This document shows, one piece after another, positions 1 through 6,133 of a DNA stretch of 16,262 bases. Each line of letters opens with the position of its first letter. Position 1 is the stretch's first letter. The stretch covers positions 1 to 16,262 of the forward strand of contig JARXAV010000078.1 of assembly GCA_029865665.1 (NCBI GenBank). Reading direction: 5' to 3'. The translations under genes were made by a program, and so were the position numbers. This stretch comes from Flectobacillus sp. GTDB taxonomy: Bacteria > Bacteroidota > Bacteroidia > Cytophagales > Spirosomataceae. The notes under the pieces are model-generated. The model was given only the letters and a program-made list of their open reading frames with translations. It had not been told where the DNA came from and searched no databases.

Positions 1-2
1 TT

Positions 3-92
3 GATAAAGATACAAAAATTAGCACAAAAGCAATGAATGTGATTTCAGAAAAAATACAAAAATTATTATACGGTCAACCTTTCCGATTATAA
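3..92 (+). CDS. Possible 3' end of an unidentified plus-strand gene (partial)
   Basis: Frame 3 is open from the window edge to a TAA stop at 90-92 and encodes 29 residues ending in LLYGQPFRL. The fragment is rich in Lys, Ile and Gln and reads like an amphipathic helix (NVISEKIQKLL) followed by a short tail, as at the end of a globular protein. No family can be recognised from so little. It would be the only plus-strand gene and would converge with rmlD across the gene-free stretch that follows. A 29-codon open run in AT-rich DNA could also arise by chance, so this is a tentative call. Confidence 0.4.
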   Translation, partial: DKDTKISTKAMNVISEKIQKLLYGQPFRL

Positions 93-323
93 TCTAAAAA
101 TACCTTTTTATAATACTATATTGTCTTTAAAAGATTTATAATACTAGCTTTATCTACGAGGTTCATCAGAAGTCAAATGCTTCACTATAAGTCCTCTAAG
201 ACTCTTGGTTTTCTCATTTTCCTATATGAAACCTCTAAATCATTTATTCTGATTTCTTAGCATCTATTCGAACGCAATACTATAAACGTAAAAGACTAAA
301 TTTTCTTGGAATAGTATCTTTTT
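93..323. other. AT-rich gene-free stretch
   Basis: No convincing reading frame, RNA gene or terminator is visible. The only structure I see is an 11-bp direct repeat, TTATAATACTA, at 108-118 and 136-146 (28 bp apart). It probably separates the possible plus-strand gene end at 92 from the low-complexity arrays that begin near 324. Confidence 0.5.
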
Positions 324-506
324 AGGCAGAAAGGGAAAGAGGCAGAGTGGCAAAAAGGCAAGGAGAGTTTTGAGGTAGGGAGGTAGAGAGGAAAAGAAGG
401 TTTTGAGGCAGGGAGAGTTTTGAGGTATGAGGGCAGGGAGAAAAAGAGAGTTCTGAGGTAGGGAGGCACACAGGTAGGGAGACAGAAAGGAAAAGAGTTG
501 GAAAAA
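324..506. repeat. Purine-rich low-complexity array, left arm (8-nt period)
   Basis: The plus strand is almost entirely G and A here. It is built from degenerate octamers such as GTAGGGAG, GCACACAG and GCAGGGAG, broken by GTTTTGAG words. Read on the minus strand it is the same CCTACCTC / TGCCTCAAAACTC vocabulary found in the array at 541-870, so the two arrays face each other as a long imperfect inverted repeat. An open frame on the minus strand here encodes only Ser/Leu/Pro-rich repeat translation and is not a gene. Confidence 0.8.
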
Positions 507-520
507 ATATCAATTCTTCT

Positions 521-533
521 GGGCTAGAACTTT
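521..533. repeat. Short remnant of the palindromic repeat found at 643-700
   Basis: The bases GGGCTAGAACTTT share an 11-base core (GGCTAGAACTT) with 687-697, the right end of the palindromic element embedded in the right array. It sits between the two low-complexity arms and may be a leftover copy of that element. It is too short to rule out chance. Confidence 0.4.
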
Positions 534-540
534 GTAAACT

Positions 541-870
541 TGATTTACTCCTACCTCTCCGCCTAAAAACTCGTTGCCTTGTAGCCTAATTGCCTCCAAA
601 AACACTCGTTACCTCTCTACCTCCCCCAAAAACCGTTGCCTCGACGATAGGGCGTTACCCTATCTTATCCGATGTCGCCCTTTCAAGGCTAGAACTTCGC
701 ATCCCTTTTTTACTCTCTACCTACGTACCTTATTGCCAAGTTACCTCCAAAAACACTCATTCAAACACTCATTCCTTCGTGCCTCTTTGCCTACGTGCCT
801 CGCTGCCTTTTTCACTCGTTGCCTCTCTGCCTCGTTGCCTACCTGCCTCTGTGCCTCAAAAACTCATCGC
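541..870. repeat. Pyrimidine-rich low-complexity array, right arm (8-nt period)
   Basis: The plus strand carries degenerate octamers of the form NNTGCCTC, clearest at about 779-812 and 826-858 (GTTGCCTC, TCTGCCTC, GTTGCCTA, CCTGCCTC, TGTGCCTC in a row). AAAAACTC words mark breaks between blocks. The array is interrupted by a palindromic repeat at about 643-712. Its right end runs into the rmlD stop codon (856-858) and the last few rmlD codons. Plus-strand frames across it are repeat translation, not genes. Confidence 0.8.
643..700. repeat. Interspersed palindromic repeat (GATAGGGCGTTACCCTATC type)
   Basis: A perfect 7-bp stem, GATAGGG (646-652) with CCCTATC (658-664), has a 5-base loop. It is followed by a weaker palindrome around GCCCTTTCAAGGC (677-689) and then CTAGAACTT. 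From memory, elements with this TAGGGCGTT.CCCTA / GCCCTTTCAGGGC layout recur in many Bacteroidota genomes. Here it is inserted within the right low-complexity array. Confidence 0.6.
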
Positions 871-1698
871 CTTCACCAAACTATCCTTCCAATAAGGTAC
901 CGAAATACCAAAGGTGGTTTTGATTTTTGTTTTATCCATCACCGAATATGCTGGTCTGGCTGCTTTGGTCGGGTACTCGCTAGTTTTTAGAGCTTTTACT
1001 CGCACCTCGATTTTTCCTAATTCAAAAATAGCTTGTGCAAAATCATACCAAGATACCGCTCCTTCATTACTGTAATGATAGATACCATACGCCTGTTTCT
1101 CGGAAGCAATGATGTCTAACAAAGCTCCAGCCAAATCAACCGCATACGTCGGAGTACCAACCTGATCGACAATAATGCCTAGTTCCTCTCGCTCAGTTCC
1201 CAAACGAACCATCGTTTTCATAAAATTATTGGCAAATTCAGAATATAACCAACTGGTACGAACGATATAATGAGCCGATAAAATTCGAGCTACCTCTTGT
1301 TCGCCTTCCAATTTTGTTAACCCATAAATACCAATCGGTTCTGCGGGCATGGTTTCATCTAACATACCTGGTGCATTGCCTTCAAAAACAAAATCCGTAG
1401 AAACTTGTAGCATCGTTGCTCCAAATTGCACGCATAACTCGGCAATATTGGCCGCTCCATCTTTATTTATCAAACGAGCCAAAGCCACTTCGTCCTCTGC
1501 TTTATCTACTGCCGTATAGGCAGCACAGTTAATTACATAAGTGGGTTTAGTTTCTTCAAACAAAGCTGTCAACACCGCTTTATCCAAGATATTCCCTTTG
1601 ATTTCGTCTGCAAAGACAATTGCAGAAATGCTTCTTTCTGAAGCTACTTTTTGTAAACTCTGACCTAATTGGCCTGTTCCTCCTAGTACTAGTATCAT
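856..1698 (-). CDS. rmlD: dTDP-4-dehydrorhamnose reductase
   Basis: RmlD reduces dTDP-4-dehydro-L-rhamnose with NAD(P)H to give dTDP-L-rhamnose, the cytoplasmic donor for rhamnosyltransferases. The 280-residue protein has the usual family length. The Rossmann motif GGTGQLG is at residues 6-12, NCAAYTAVD at 57-65, the STDFVFEG segment at 100-107, the catalytic pair in YGLTK (Tyr125, Lys129), RTSWLYS at 147-153 and the C-terminal RPAYSVMD segment that shapes the substrate pocket. The ATG at 1698 places the Rossmann strand directly at the N-terminus. The gene stands alone, with rmlA, rmlB and rmlC not in the window. Its last codons and stop lie inside the 8-nt-period array. A -7-like element lies about 134 bases upstream. 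The assignment is firm. Confidence 0.95.
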   Translation of the reverse strand: MILVLGGTGQLGQSLQKVASERSISAIVFADEIKGNILDKAVLTALFEETKPTYVINCAAYTAVDKAEDEVALARLINKDGAANIAELCVQFGATMLQVSTDFVFEGNAPGMLDETMPAEPIGIYGLTKLEGEQEVARILSAHYIVRTSWLYSEFANNFMKTMVRLGTEREELGIIVDQVGTPTYAVDLAGALLDIIASEKQAYGIYHYSNEGAVSWYDFAQAIFELGKIEVRVKALKTSEYPTKAARPAYSVMDKTKIKTTFGISVPYWKDSLVKAMSF

Positions 1699-1710
1699 AA
1701 TGTAAAAAAA

Positions 1711-1760
1711 AGCCCCCTAACTCATCCCAGAAATAGCCCCCTGCCCCCCAGAGGGGGAAT
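1711..1760. repeat. CCCCCT...AGGGGG palindromic repeat, one truncated and one full copy
   Basis: A truncated unit (AGCCCCCTAACTCATCCCAG, 1711-1730) is followed by a full unit at 1735-1760 in which CCCCCT pairs with the later AGAGGGGG. Further copies occur at 4317-4357 and 14994-15228. The copies lie only between genes in this window. Here they fall in the leader of rmlD and inflate a spurious overlapping frame. Confidence 0.75.
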
Positions 1761-1830
1761 TGGTTGGCGAGTATAACATACACATTTCATCTAAAACAAA
1801 TCAAGAACTTTGTTAAAAGTTTTTTTTGAA

Positions 1831-1839
1831 GCAAAGATA
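1831..1839 (-). promoter_or_regulatory. Possible Bacteroidota -7 element for rmlD
   Basis: The minus strand reads TATCTTTGC, a match to the TAnnTTTG -7 consensus of the Bacteroidota primary sigma factor. It lies about 134 bases upstream of the rmlD start. No TTTG -33 element is visible at the right distance; that position is taken up by the ATGTTGG-type repeat. The call rests on the -7 match alone. Confidence 0.4.
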
Positions 1840-1849
1840 GGCATTTTTT

Positions 1850-2040
1850 AGATGTTGGATGTTGGATTTTGAATGTCAGAACTCGCACCTCACAATTCAC
1901 CCTGCTCTACTACCTCATACCTACTTCCTTATACCTAAAATTTGGATGTTGAATTTTGAATGTTAGATTTTGAATGTCAGAACTCGCACCTAACACCCCA
2001 CAACTCAATACCTCACACCTACTACCTCATACCTAAAACC
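1850..2040. repeat. Tandem duplication of a low-complexity unit ending in ACCTNNN heptamers
   Basis: Two copies of a unit of about 100 bases lie head to tail. Each begins with GATGTTGGAT-like words, carries an identical 26-base block (1865-1890 and 1966-1991, offset 101) and ends in a run of ACCTNNN heptamers: ACCTCAT, ACCTACT, TCCTTAT, ACCTAAA in the first; ACCTCAC, ACCTACT, ACCTCAT, ACCTAAA in the second. Together with 1699-1849 this makes a stretch of about 430 bases without a gene between rmlD and gmd. Confidence 0.75.
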
Positions 2041-2048
2041 TTGTAACT

Positions 2049-2096
2049 AAAAAAAGAACGCACCCAGGGTAAAACCCCAAATGCGTTCTTTTTTTC
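2049..2096 (-). terminator. Rho-independent terminator downstream of gmd
   Basis: GAACGCA (2056-2062) pairs with TGCGTTC (2082-2088), with A-run and T-run extensions on either side and an inner GGG/CCC pairing around TAAAA. On the minus strand the stem is followed by a run of seven T. It begins about 30 bases after the gmd stop codon. A-runs on both sides could let it work in either direction. Confidence 0.8.
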
Positions 2097-2125
2097 TATA
2101 ACTCTGCACGCTAAACTCCTTAACT

Positions 2126-3193
2126 CTAAACTTTACTAAACACTTTCATATCTGCCTGCATCATATCTTCCACTAAGCCTTTCAAGTCATATTTTGGTTC
2201 CCAACCTAATTTTGTTTTCGATTTAGTAGGGTCACCAATCAATAATTCTACCTCTGTCGGACGGAAATAACGTGGGTCAACCGCTACTACTTCTTTACCG
2301 ATTGGTAATTGGTACAAAGGATTAGAACAAGAAGCAACTACTCCAATTTCCTCCACTCCTTCTCCAGAGAACGTAACTTCAATACCTAACTCAGCAAAAG
2401 CCATGCGAACAAACTCACGTACACGAGTAGTCACACCTGTTGCAATCACAAAGTCTTCGGCTGTTTCTTGTTGTAAAATCAACCACATCGCTTCTACATA
2501 ATCTTTGGCGTGGCCCCAGTCACGTTCAGCGTTTAGATTTCCTAAATATAATTTTTCTTGCTGTCCTAAAGCAATCTGACAAGCAGCACGAGTAATTTTA
2601 CGAGTTACAAACGTCTCTCCTCTCAATGGCGACTCGTGGTTAAACAAAATCCCGTTACACGCATACATGTTATATGCCTCACGATAGTTAACCGTAATCC
2701 AATACCCGTATAATTTAGCTACTGCATACGGAGAACGTGGATAGAATGGCGTTGTCTCCGACTGTGGAACTGCCTGTACTAAACCGTATAATTCTGAAGT
2801 GGAAGCTTGATAAATACGAGTTTTTTCCGTTAAGCCCAATAAACGAACGGCTTCCAAGATACGTAAAGTACCAATACCATCCACTTGTGCGGTATATTCA
2901 GGTTCGTCGAAAGACACTTTTACGTGCGACATCGCTCCTAAGTTATAAATCTCGTCGGGCTGCACCTCTTGGATAATACGGATGATGTTAGTCGAGTCCG
3001 ACAAATCTCCGTAGTGTAACTTAAAACGTACGCCTTCTTCGTGTACATCTTCGTATAAATGATCAATACGTTGCGTGTTCAATAACGAACTACGACGTTT
3101 GATACCATGTACTTCGTATCCTTTTGATAACAATAGTTCCGCCAAGTATGCTCCATCTTGACCCGTAATACCTGTGATTAACGCTTTCTTCAT
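2126..3193 (-). CDS. gmd: GDP-mannose 4,6-dehydratase
   Basis: Gmd converts GDP-D-mannose to GDP-4-keto-6-deoxy-D-mannose, the first step to GDP-L-fucose. The 355-residue length is typical. The extended short-chain dehydrogenase fold is marked by GITGQDG (residues 8-14), the NADP-binding IKRRSS (31-36), STSELYG (131-137, with catalytic Thr and Glu), the YxxxK pair in SPYAVAK (Tyr156, Lys160) and the [15 protein letters not shown] signature (185-199). The ATG at 3193 gives a standard N-terminus. The partner gene fcl lies 169 bases upstream with no terminator between, so the two are probably cotranscribed, and a stem-loop terminator follows. I see no clear -7 element directly before gmd. Confidence 0.97.
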   Translation of the reverse strand: MKKALITGITGQDGAYLAELLLSKGYEVHGIKRRSSLLNTQRIDHLYEDVHEEGVRFKLHYGDLSDSTNIIRIIQEVQPDEIYNLGAMSHVKVSFDEPEYTAQVDGIGTLRILEAVRLLGLTEKTRIYQASTSELYGLVQAVPQSETTPFYPRSPYAVAKLYGYWITVNYREAYNMYACNGILFNHESPLRGETFVTRKITRAACQIALGQQEKLYLGNLNAERDWGHAKDYVEAMWLILQQETAEDFVIATGVTTRVREFVRMAFAELGIEVTFSGEGVEEIGVVASCSNPLYQLPIGKEVVAVDPRYFRPTEVELLIGDPTKSKTKLGWEPKYDLKGLVEDMMQADMKVFSKV

Positions 3194-3290
3194 AATTAAT
3201 TTATTTTGTATATTTTATGGTAAGTACCCCGACATATTTAACTACATAGAAAACAGATTTTATGCGATTATGAAAATAAATATGTCTTAA

Positions 3291-3322
3291 TACTTAATTA
3301 AAAGACTATTAGCTATTAAGTA
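3291..3322. promoter_or_regulatory. Inverted repeat TACTTAAT / ATTAAGTA between fcl and gmd
   Basis: Perfect 8-bp arms at 3291-3298 and 3315-3322 flank a 16-base spacer. There is no T-run, so it is unlikely to be a terminator; an operator-like site is possible. The right arm is part of GCTATTAAGTACT (3312-3324), which occurs again at 14797-14809 just before ugd. Function is unknown. Confidence 0.3.
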
Positions 3323-3340
3323 CTAGGACGAAGTTATATA

Positions 3341-3366
3341 CCTCATACCTATTTCCTTATACCTAC
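3341..3366. repeat. ACCTNNN heptamer array abutting the fcl stop codon
   Basis: ACCTCAT, ACCTATT, TCCTTAT and ACCTACT follow each other, nearly identical in order to the heptamer run at about 1909-1935. The last heptamer contains the fcl stop codon (CTA on the plus strand, 3363-3365). Confidence 0.7.
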
Positions 3367-4286
3367 TTTTTCAAAAAATCCTCATAAGCCAACTTTATCC
3401 CCTCTTTCAATTCAATCGTATGTTTCCAACCAGCTGCGTGCAATTTAGATACATCCATCAATTTCCGAGGTGTACCATCTGGTTTACTCGTATCCCAAAC
3501 CAAATCGCCTTCAAAACCTACGATTTCTCGTACCGTTTCAGCTAATTCTTTGATGGTTACGTCCACACCTGTACCTACGTTGACCAATTCGGCTTCGTTA
3601 TAATTTTCCATCAGGTACATACACGCCTCCGCCAAATCGTCGGCGTATAAAAACTCTCTCATGGGCGAACCCGTTCCCCACAATACAACCTCCGTTTTTC
3701 CAGTTGTTTTTGCCTCGTGAAATTTACGAATCATGGCAGGTAACACGTGTGAGTTTTGTAAATCGTAATTGTCATTAGGGCCATACAAATTGGTAGGCAT
3801 TGCCGAAATAAAATTACATCCGTACTGACTGCGATAAGCCTCGCATAACTTAATGCCTGCGATTTTGGCAATCGCATAAGGCTCATTGGTAGGTTCTAAA
3901 TAACCGCTCAACAAATAGTCTTCTTTCAGCGGTTGAGGAGCTAATTTGGGATAAATACAAGATGAACCTAAAAATAATAATTTCTGAACCCCTTGCAAAT
4001 AAGACTGGTGAATAATATTGTTCTGAATGGCTAAATTCTCATAGAGGAAATCTGCTCGGTAGGTATTATTAGCGACAATCCCTCCCACTTTTGCAGCTGC
4101 CAAAAAAACGTAGGCTGGTTTTTCGGCCTCAAAGAAAGCCTCTACTGCCGCCTGATTACGTAAATCCAATTCCTTAGAAGTACGAAAAACCAAGTTGGTA
4201 TAGCCTTGAGTTTCTAGTTGTCTAACAATGGCAGAACCCACCATACCTCGGTGACCTGCTACATATATTTTGGCGTTTTTTTCCAT
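3363..4286 (-). CDS. fcl: GDP-L-fucose synthase (epimerase/reductase)
   Basis: Fcl epimerises and reduces the Gmd product, GDP-4-keto-6-deoxymannose, to GDP-L-fucose. From the ATG at 4286 the protein has 307 residues, close to the family norm. GHRGMVG (11-17) binds the cofactor, SSCIYP (108-113) holds the catalytic Cys110, Tyr137 and Lys141 form the YxxxK pair, His180 matches the catalytic His, and [14 protein letters not shown] (204-217) is a family signature. An upstream in-frame ATG at 4343 would add 19 residues, but these translate a palindromic repeat and precede the conserved start, so I reject it. A predicted promoter lies about 80 bases upstream, and the stop codon lies inside an ACCTNNN array. 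Confidence 0.96.
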   Translation of the reverse strand: MEKNAKIYVAGHRGMVGSAIVRQLETQGYTNLVFRTSKELDLRNQAAVEAFFEAEKPAYVFLAAAKVGGIVANNTYRADFLYENLAIQNNIIHQSYLQGVQKLLFLGSSCIYPKLAPQPLKEDYLLSGYLEPTNEPYAIAKIAGIKLCEAYRSQYGCNFISAMPTNLYGPNDNYDLQNSHVLPAMIRKFHEAKTTGKTEVVLWGTGSPMREFLYADDLAEACMYLMENYNEAELVNVGTGVDVTIKELAETVREIVGFEGDLVWDTSKPDGTPRKLMDVSKLHAAGWKHTIELKEGIKLAYEDFLKK

Positions 4287-4316
4287 ATTTATCTTAAAAA
4301 CATTTCTGTATATTCG

Positions 4317-4357
4317 TTCCCCCTCTGGGGCGGTTCGACGCATCGAGTAAAGGGCTT
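4317..4357. repeat. CCCCCT...AGGGGG-family repeat, inverted copy with GTCGAACCGC core
   Basis: Read on the minus strand this is AAAGCCC, then CGATGCGTCGAACCGCCCC, then AGAGGGGGAA. It matches the variant unit at 15103-15150, which has the same order of words with CGAAACGTCGAACCGC. It lies in the fcl leader and creates a spurious in-frame extension of fcl. Confidence 0.75.
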
Positions 4358-4364
4358 TCTTTTA

Positions 4365-4396
4365 CAAAACTAAAAAATATCACTATATCAAGCAAA
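4365..4396 (-). promoter_or_regulatory. Predicted promoter of fcl-gmd
   Basis: On the minus strand TTTG (4396-4393), a 20-base spacer and TAGTTTTG (4372-4365) match the Bacteroidota TTTG / TAnnTTTG arrangement with normal spacing. Transcription would start near 4358, about 70 bases before the fcl start codon. It lies just after the terminator of the 12-gene operon, where a new transcription unit would be expected. Confidence 0.55.
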
Positions 4397-4434
4397 TAAA
4401 CTTAGTATACGGTCATTTGTTGAATTTTTTAAGG

Positions 4435-4471
4435 AAAAAGCCAGAAATAGCAGGACTATTTCTGGCTTTTT
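4435..4471 (-). terminator. Strong stem-loop terminator of the polysaccharide operon
   Basis: A perfect 16-bp stem, AAAAAGCCAGAAATAG (4435-4450) with CTATTTCTGGCTTTTT (4456-4471), closes a 5-base CAGGA loop. The A/T ends supply a U-run on the minus-strand transcript. It starts 5 bases after the stop codon of the GT26 gene, which marks the end of the operon. The symmetry would let it act in both directions. Confidence 0.9.
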
Positions 4472-4476
4472 CTTCC

Positions 4477-5205
4477 CTAACTCACTGCTTTATCTTTATA
4501 TTTAATCAACAGTGAAGCCAAAGGAATCGCTTCTAAATACCGCTTATAATATTTAGATGGACTGGATAAAATTCGAAATAACCATCCCAAATACAATTGA
4601 TCTGCCCATACGGGAATATCTACTTGTTTTCCCGTTTTAAAGGCAATAGCTGCTCCTGTACAAATAAGAGCGGGTTTGTAAGATAAGTTATTTTTCAGAT
4701 AGGACCCTAATATTTCTTGTGTTCCCCCTCCAATATTAATCAATATCCAATCGGGGCGTTTTATTTCTAATAAAGCCAACAAAGTAGAATCTTCTACGTT
4801 TTTTCCGTAGAAAGGAGCAAGATAACAATCTTCTTCGGTAATTTGAATGCCTAAGCTTTGCAAATAATTTAAGTTAGCATCCTGTTCATCTCTGGTTGGA
4901 TTTACTAACAATAACTTCCCATAATTCCCTTTGGGAAACTCAGCAACAAAATAATTGATAAACTCTAAACCAGATAAGCGTTTAATTTTGTTTTTGGAAA
5001 TCAAATTCCAAATCAACACCATATAACCACTATCAGGAATTAAAATATCTGAGTTCTGGATCGCTTTATAATAAACAGGCTCATACGGAATACTTGCCAA
5101 TCCTGGTCCAGAAGGAGCGGTCAAAAGGCCTTTATCTTTTGCCAACACCTTAAAACAGGCAGAGATATCCTCCTCAAAAAATGGTAAGTCTAATATTTTT
5201 ATCAT
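4477..5205 (-). CDS. WecG/TagA/CpsF-family (GT26) glycosyltransferase
   Basis: GT26 enzymes add the second sugar, often a ManNAc-type residue, to an undecaprenyl-diphosphate-linked primer at the inner face of the membrane. The 242-residue protein carries the family pattern in order: PSGPGLA (31-37), PDSG with the likely catalytic Asp58, the Arg and SGLEF stretch (76-82), INIGGGTQE (156-164), CTGAAIAFKTG (182-192) and the WxxQLYLGWLFRILSSP stretch near the C-terminus (200-216). The ATG at 5205 overlaps the preceding stop by 4 bp (ATGA). It is the last gene before a strong terminator. Its own donor sugar cannot be read from the sequence. The enzyme needs a lipid-linked acceptor whose initiating transferase is not in the window. 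Confidence 0.85.
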   Translation of the reverse strand: MIKILDLPFFEEDISACFKVLAKDKGLLTAPSGPGLASIPYEPVYYKAIQNSDILIPDSGYMVLIWNLISKNKIKRLSGLEFINYFVAEFPKGNYGKLLLVNPTRDEQDANLNYLQSLGIQITEEDCYLAPFYGKNVEDSTLLALLEIKRPDWILINIGGGTQEILGSYLKNNLSYKPALICTGAAIAFKTGKQVDIPVWADQLYLGWLFRILSSPSKYYKRYLEAIPLASLLIKYKDKAVS

Positions 5206-5591
5206 AAGTCCGAAGATTTTTTTCGAAAAGTATCAAACAGAAGTTCCAAAAGTAATCCAATTACAGCACCGAATAAGGCATAAAGAATGTCACCTATATC
5301 AAAACTCCGTAATGGTAATAACAACTGTCCTAATTCAGCCAAAAGAGATAAAGTAATACAAATCAAGAGAATTTTTCCATTGGACGTACGAGTAATTACT
5401 TTTAAGAAGACGCTCAACGGAATAAACGGAATCGCCGTTCGCAAATTTCCATATTTATCTGTCCATCGTACTAACCAATTGGGAAAAAACGATAGCTCTC
5501 GAAAACTAGGGTGAGGTAACCAACTAAAAAAGAGTACACTAAATGCAAGTGCTAAAACTCCTATAATATATAATTTTCGCAATGACATCAT
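5202..5591 (-). CDS. VanZ-like small membrane protein
   Basis: This 129-residue protein has hydrophobic segments at about 7-26, 73-92 and 98-118, and the VanZ-family signature LAELGQLLLP-LRSFDIGDILYA-LFGAVIG (about 84-114), where an acidic residue, Gln and the FDIGD stretch are the conserved positions. VanZ proteins are membrane proteins of poorly known biochemical role; the founding member gives low teicoplanin resistance. Two in-frame ATGs (5591 and 5588) both overlap the WcaF stop, and either may be used. The gene is coupled to its neighbours by 4-bp overlaps on both sides, so it is made together with WcaF and the GT26 enzyme. A role in handling the lipid-linked intermediate is conceivable but is inference only. 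Confidence 0.8.
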   Translation of the reverse strand: MMSLRKLYIIGVLALAFSVLFFSWLPHPSFRELSFFPNWLVRWTDKYGNLRTAIPFIPLSVFLKVITRTSNGKILLICITLSLLAELGQLLLPLRSFDIGDILYALFGAVIGLLLELLFDTFRKKSSDL

Positions 5592-6133
5592 TTTCTAGGT
5601 TTGATAGCTTTAGCAGGATTTCCCATACATAGCATCCCAGCAGGCATATCTTTGTACACAGATGACCTTGCACCTATCACACACCCTTTTCCTATCGTAA
5701 TGCCTGGAGCGACAAATACGTCTGTTGCCAACCAGCATTCATCTTCTAAGGTAATTTTCTGAGCATAAATCGGAAAATCTTCTTGCCGATAATCATGACT
5801 CCCTGTACATAAATAGCTTTTCTGAGATACAACAACGTTCTTTCCAATTTCTATCTCTCCCAAACTATACAAAACCACATCATCACCTATCCAACTGTGA
5901 TCTCCAATGGATACTTTCCACGGAAACTGAATATGCACACTAGGTCTGACAATAACATTTTTCCCAATTTTTGCCCCAAAAGCCCTTAATAGAAATCTCC
6001 GCCAAGCATAAGTAAATTGAGGAGATGCATTAAAAAAAAGCTTTTGAACAATCCACCATAATTGCACATACCATGCAGGTTTACCTCTGAAATTATGAGG
6101 TAACATAAAATTATCTAGTTCTTGATAAATCAT
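5588..6133 (-). CDS. wcaF: WcaF-type sugar O-acetyltransferase
   Basis: This is a left-handed beta-helix (hexapeptide repeat) acetyltransferase of 181 residues, the usual length for WcaF, which acetylates a sugar of colanic acid in enterobacteria. An aromatic N-terminal segment (FRGKPAWYVQLWWIVQKLFF, about 15-34) is typical of this group and probably contacts the membrane. Hexapeptide turns run from about 57 to 170. TGSHDY (110-115) contains His113, the likely catalytic residue, and MGNPAKAIK closes the domain. The ATG overlaps the previous stop by one base (TAATG). The acceptor sugar cannot be told from the sequence. Confidence 0.85.
   Translation of the reverse strand: MIYQELDNFMLPHNFRGKPAWYVQLWWIVQKLFFNASPQFTYAWRRFLLRAFGAKIGKNVIVRPSVHIQFPWKVSIGDHSWIGDDVVLYSLGEIEIGKNVVVSQKSYLCTGSHDYRQEDFPIYAQKITLEDECWLATDVFVAPGITIGKGCVIGARSSVYKDMPAGMLCMGNPAKAIKPRK

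Noticed and set aside
67..76. Decamer TATACGGTCA repeated at 4406-4415
   Set aside because: Ten bases in AT-rich DNA can recur by chance, and one copy lies inside the possible coding fragment; the surroundings do not match.
322..513. Minus-strand 63-codon frame in the purine-rich array
   Set aside because: It is a translation of the octamer repeat with no protein-like composition.
324..870. CRISPR array
   Set aside because: The repeat unit is a degenerate octamer without regular spacers or a conserved 25-40-base repeat, and no cas gene is present.
574..990. Plus-strand open frames across the pyrimidine-rich array (138 and 101 codons)
   Set aside because: The translations are Ser/Leu/Pro/Cys-rich repeat products and the 3' part is antisense to rmlD. 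No domain or sensible start is visible.
1580..1783. Minus-strand 67-codon frame overlapping the rmlD start
   Set aside because: It is out of frame with rmlD, and its N-terminal half is translated palindromic repeat.
4287..4343. N-terminal extension of Fcl from an ATG at 4343
   Set aside because: The 19 added residues come from a repeat copy, and the family-conserved N-terminus begins at the ATG at 4286.
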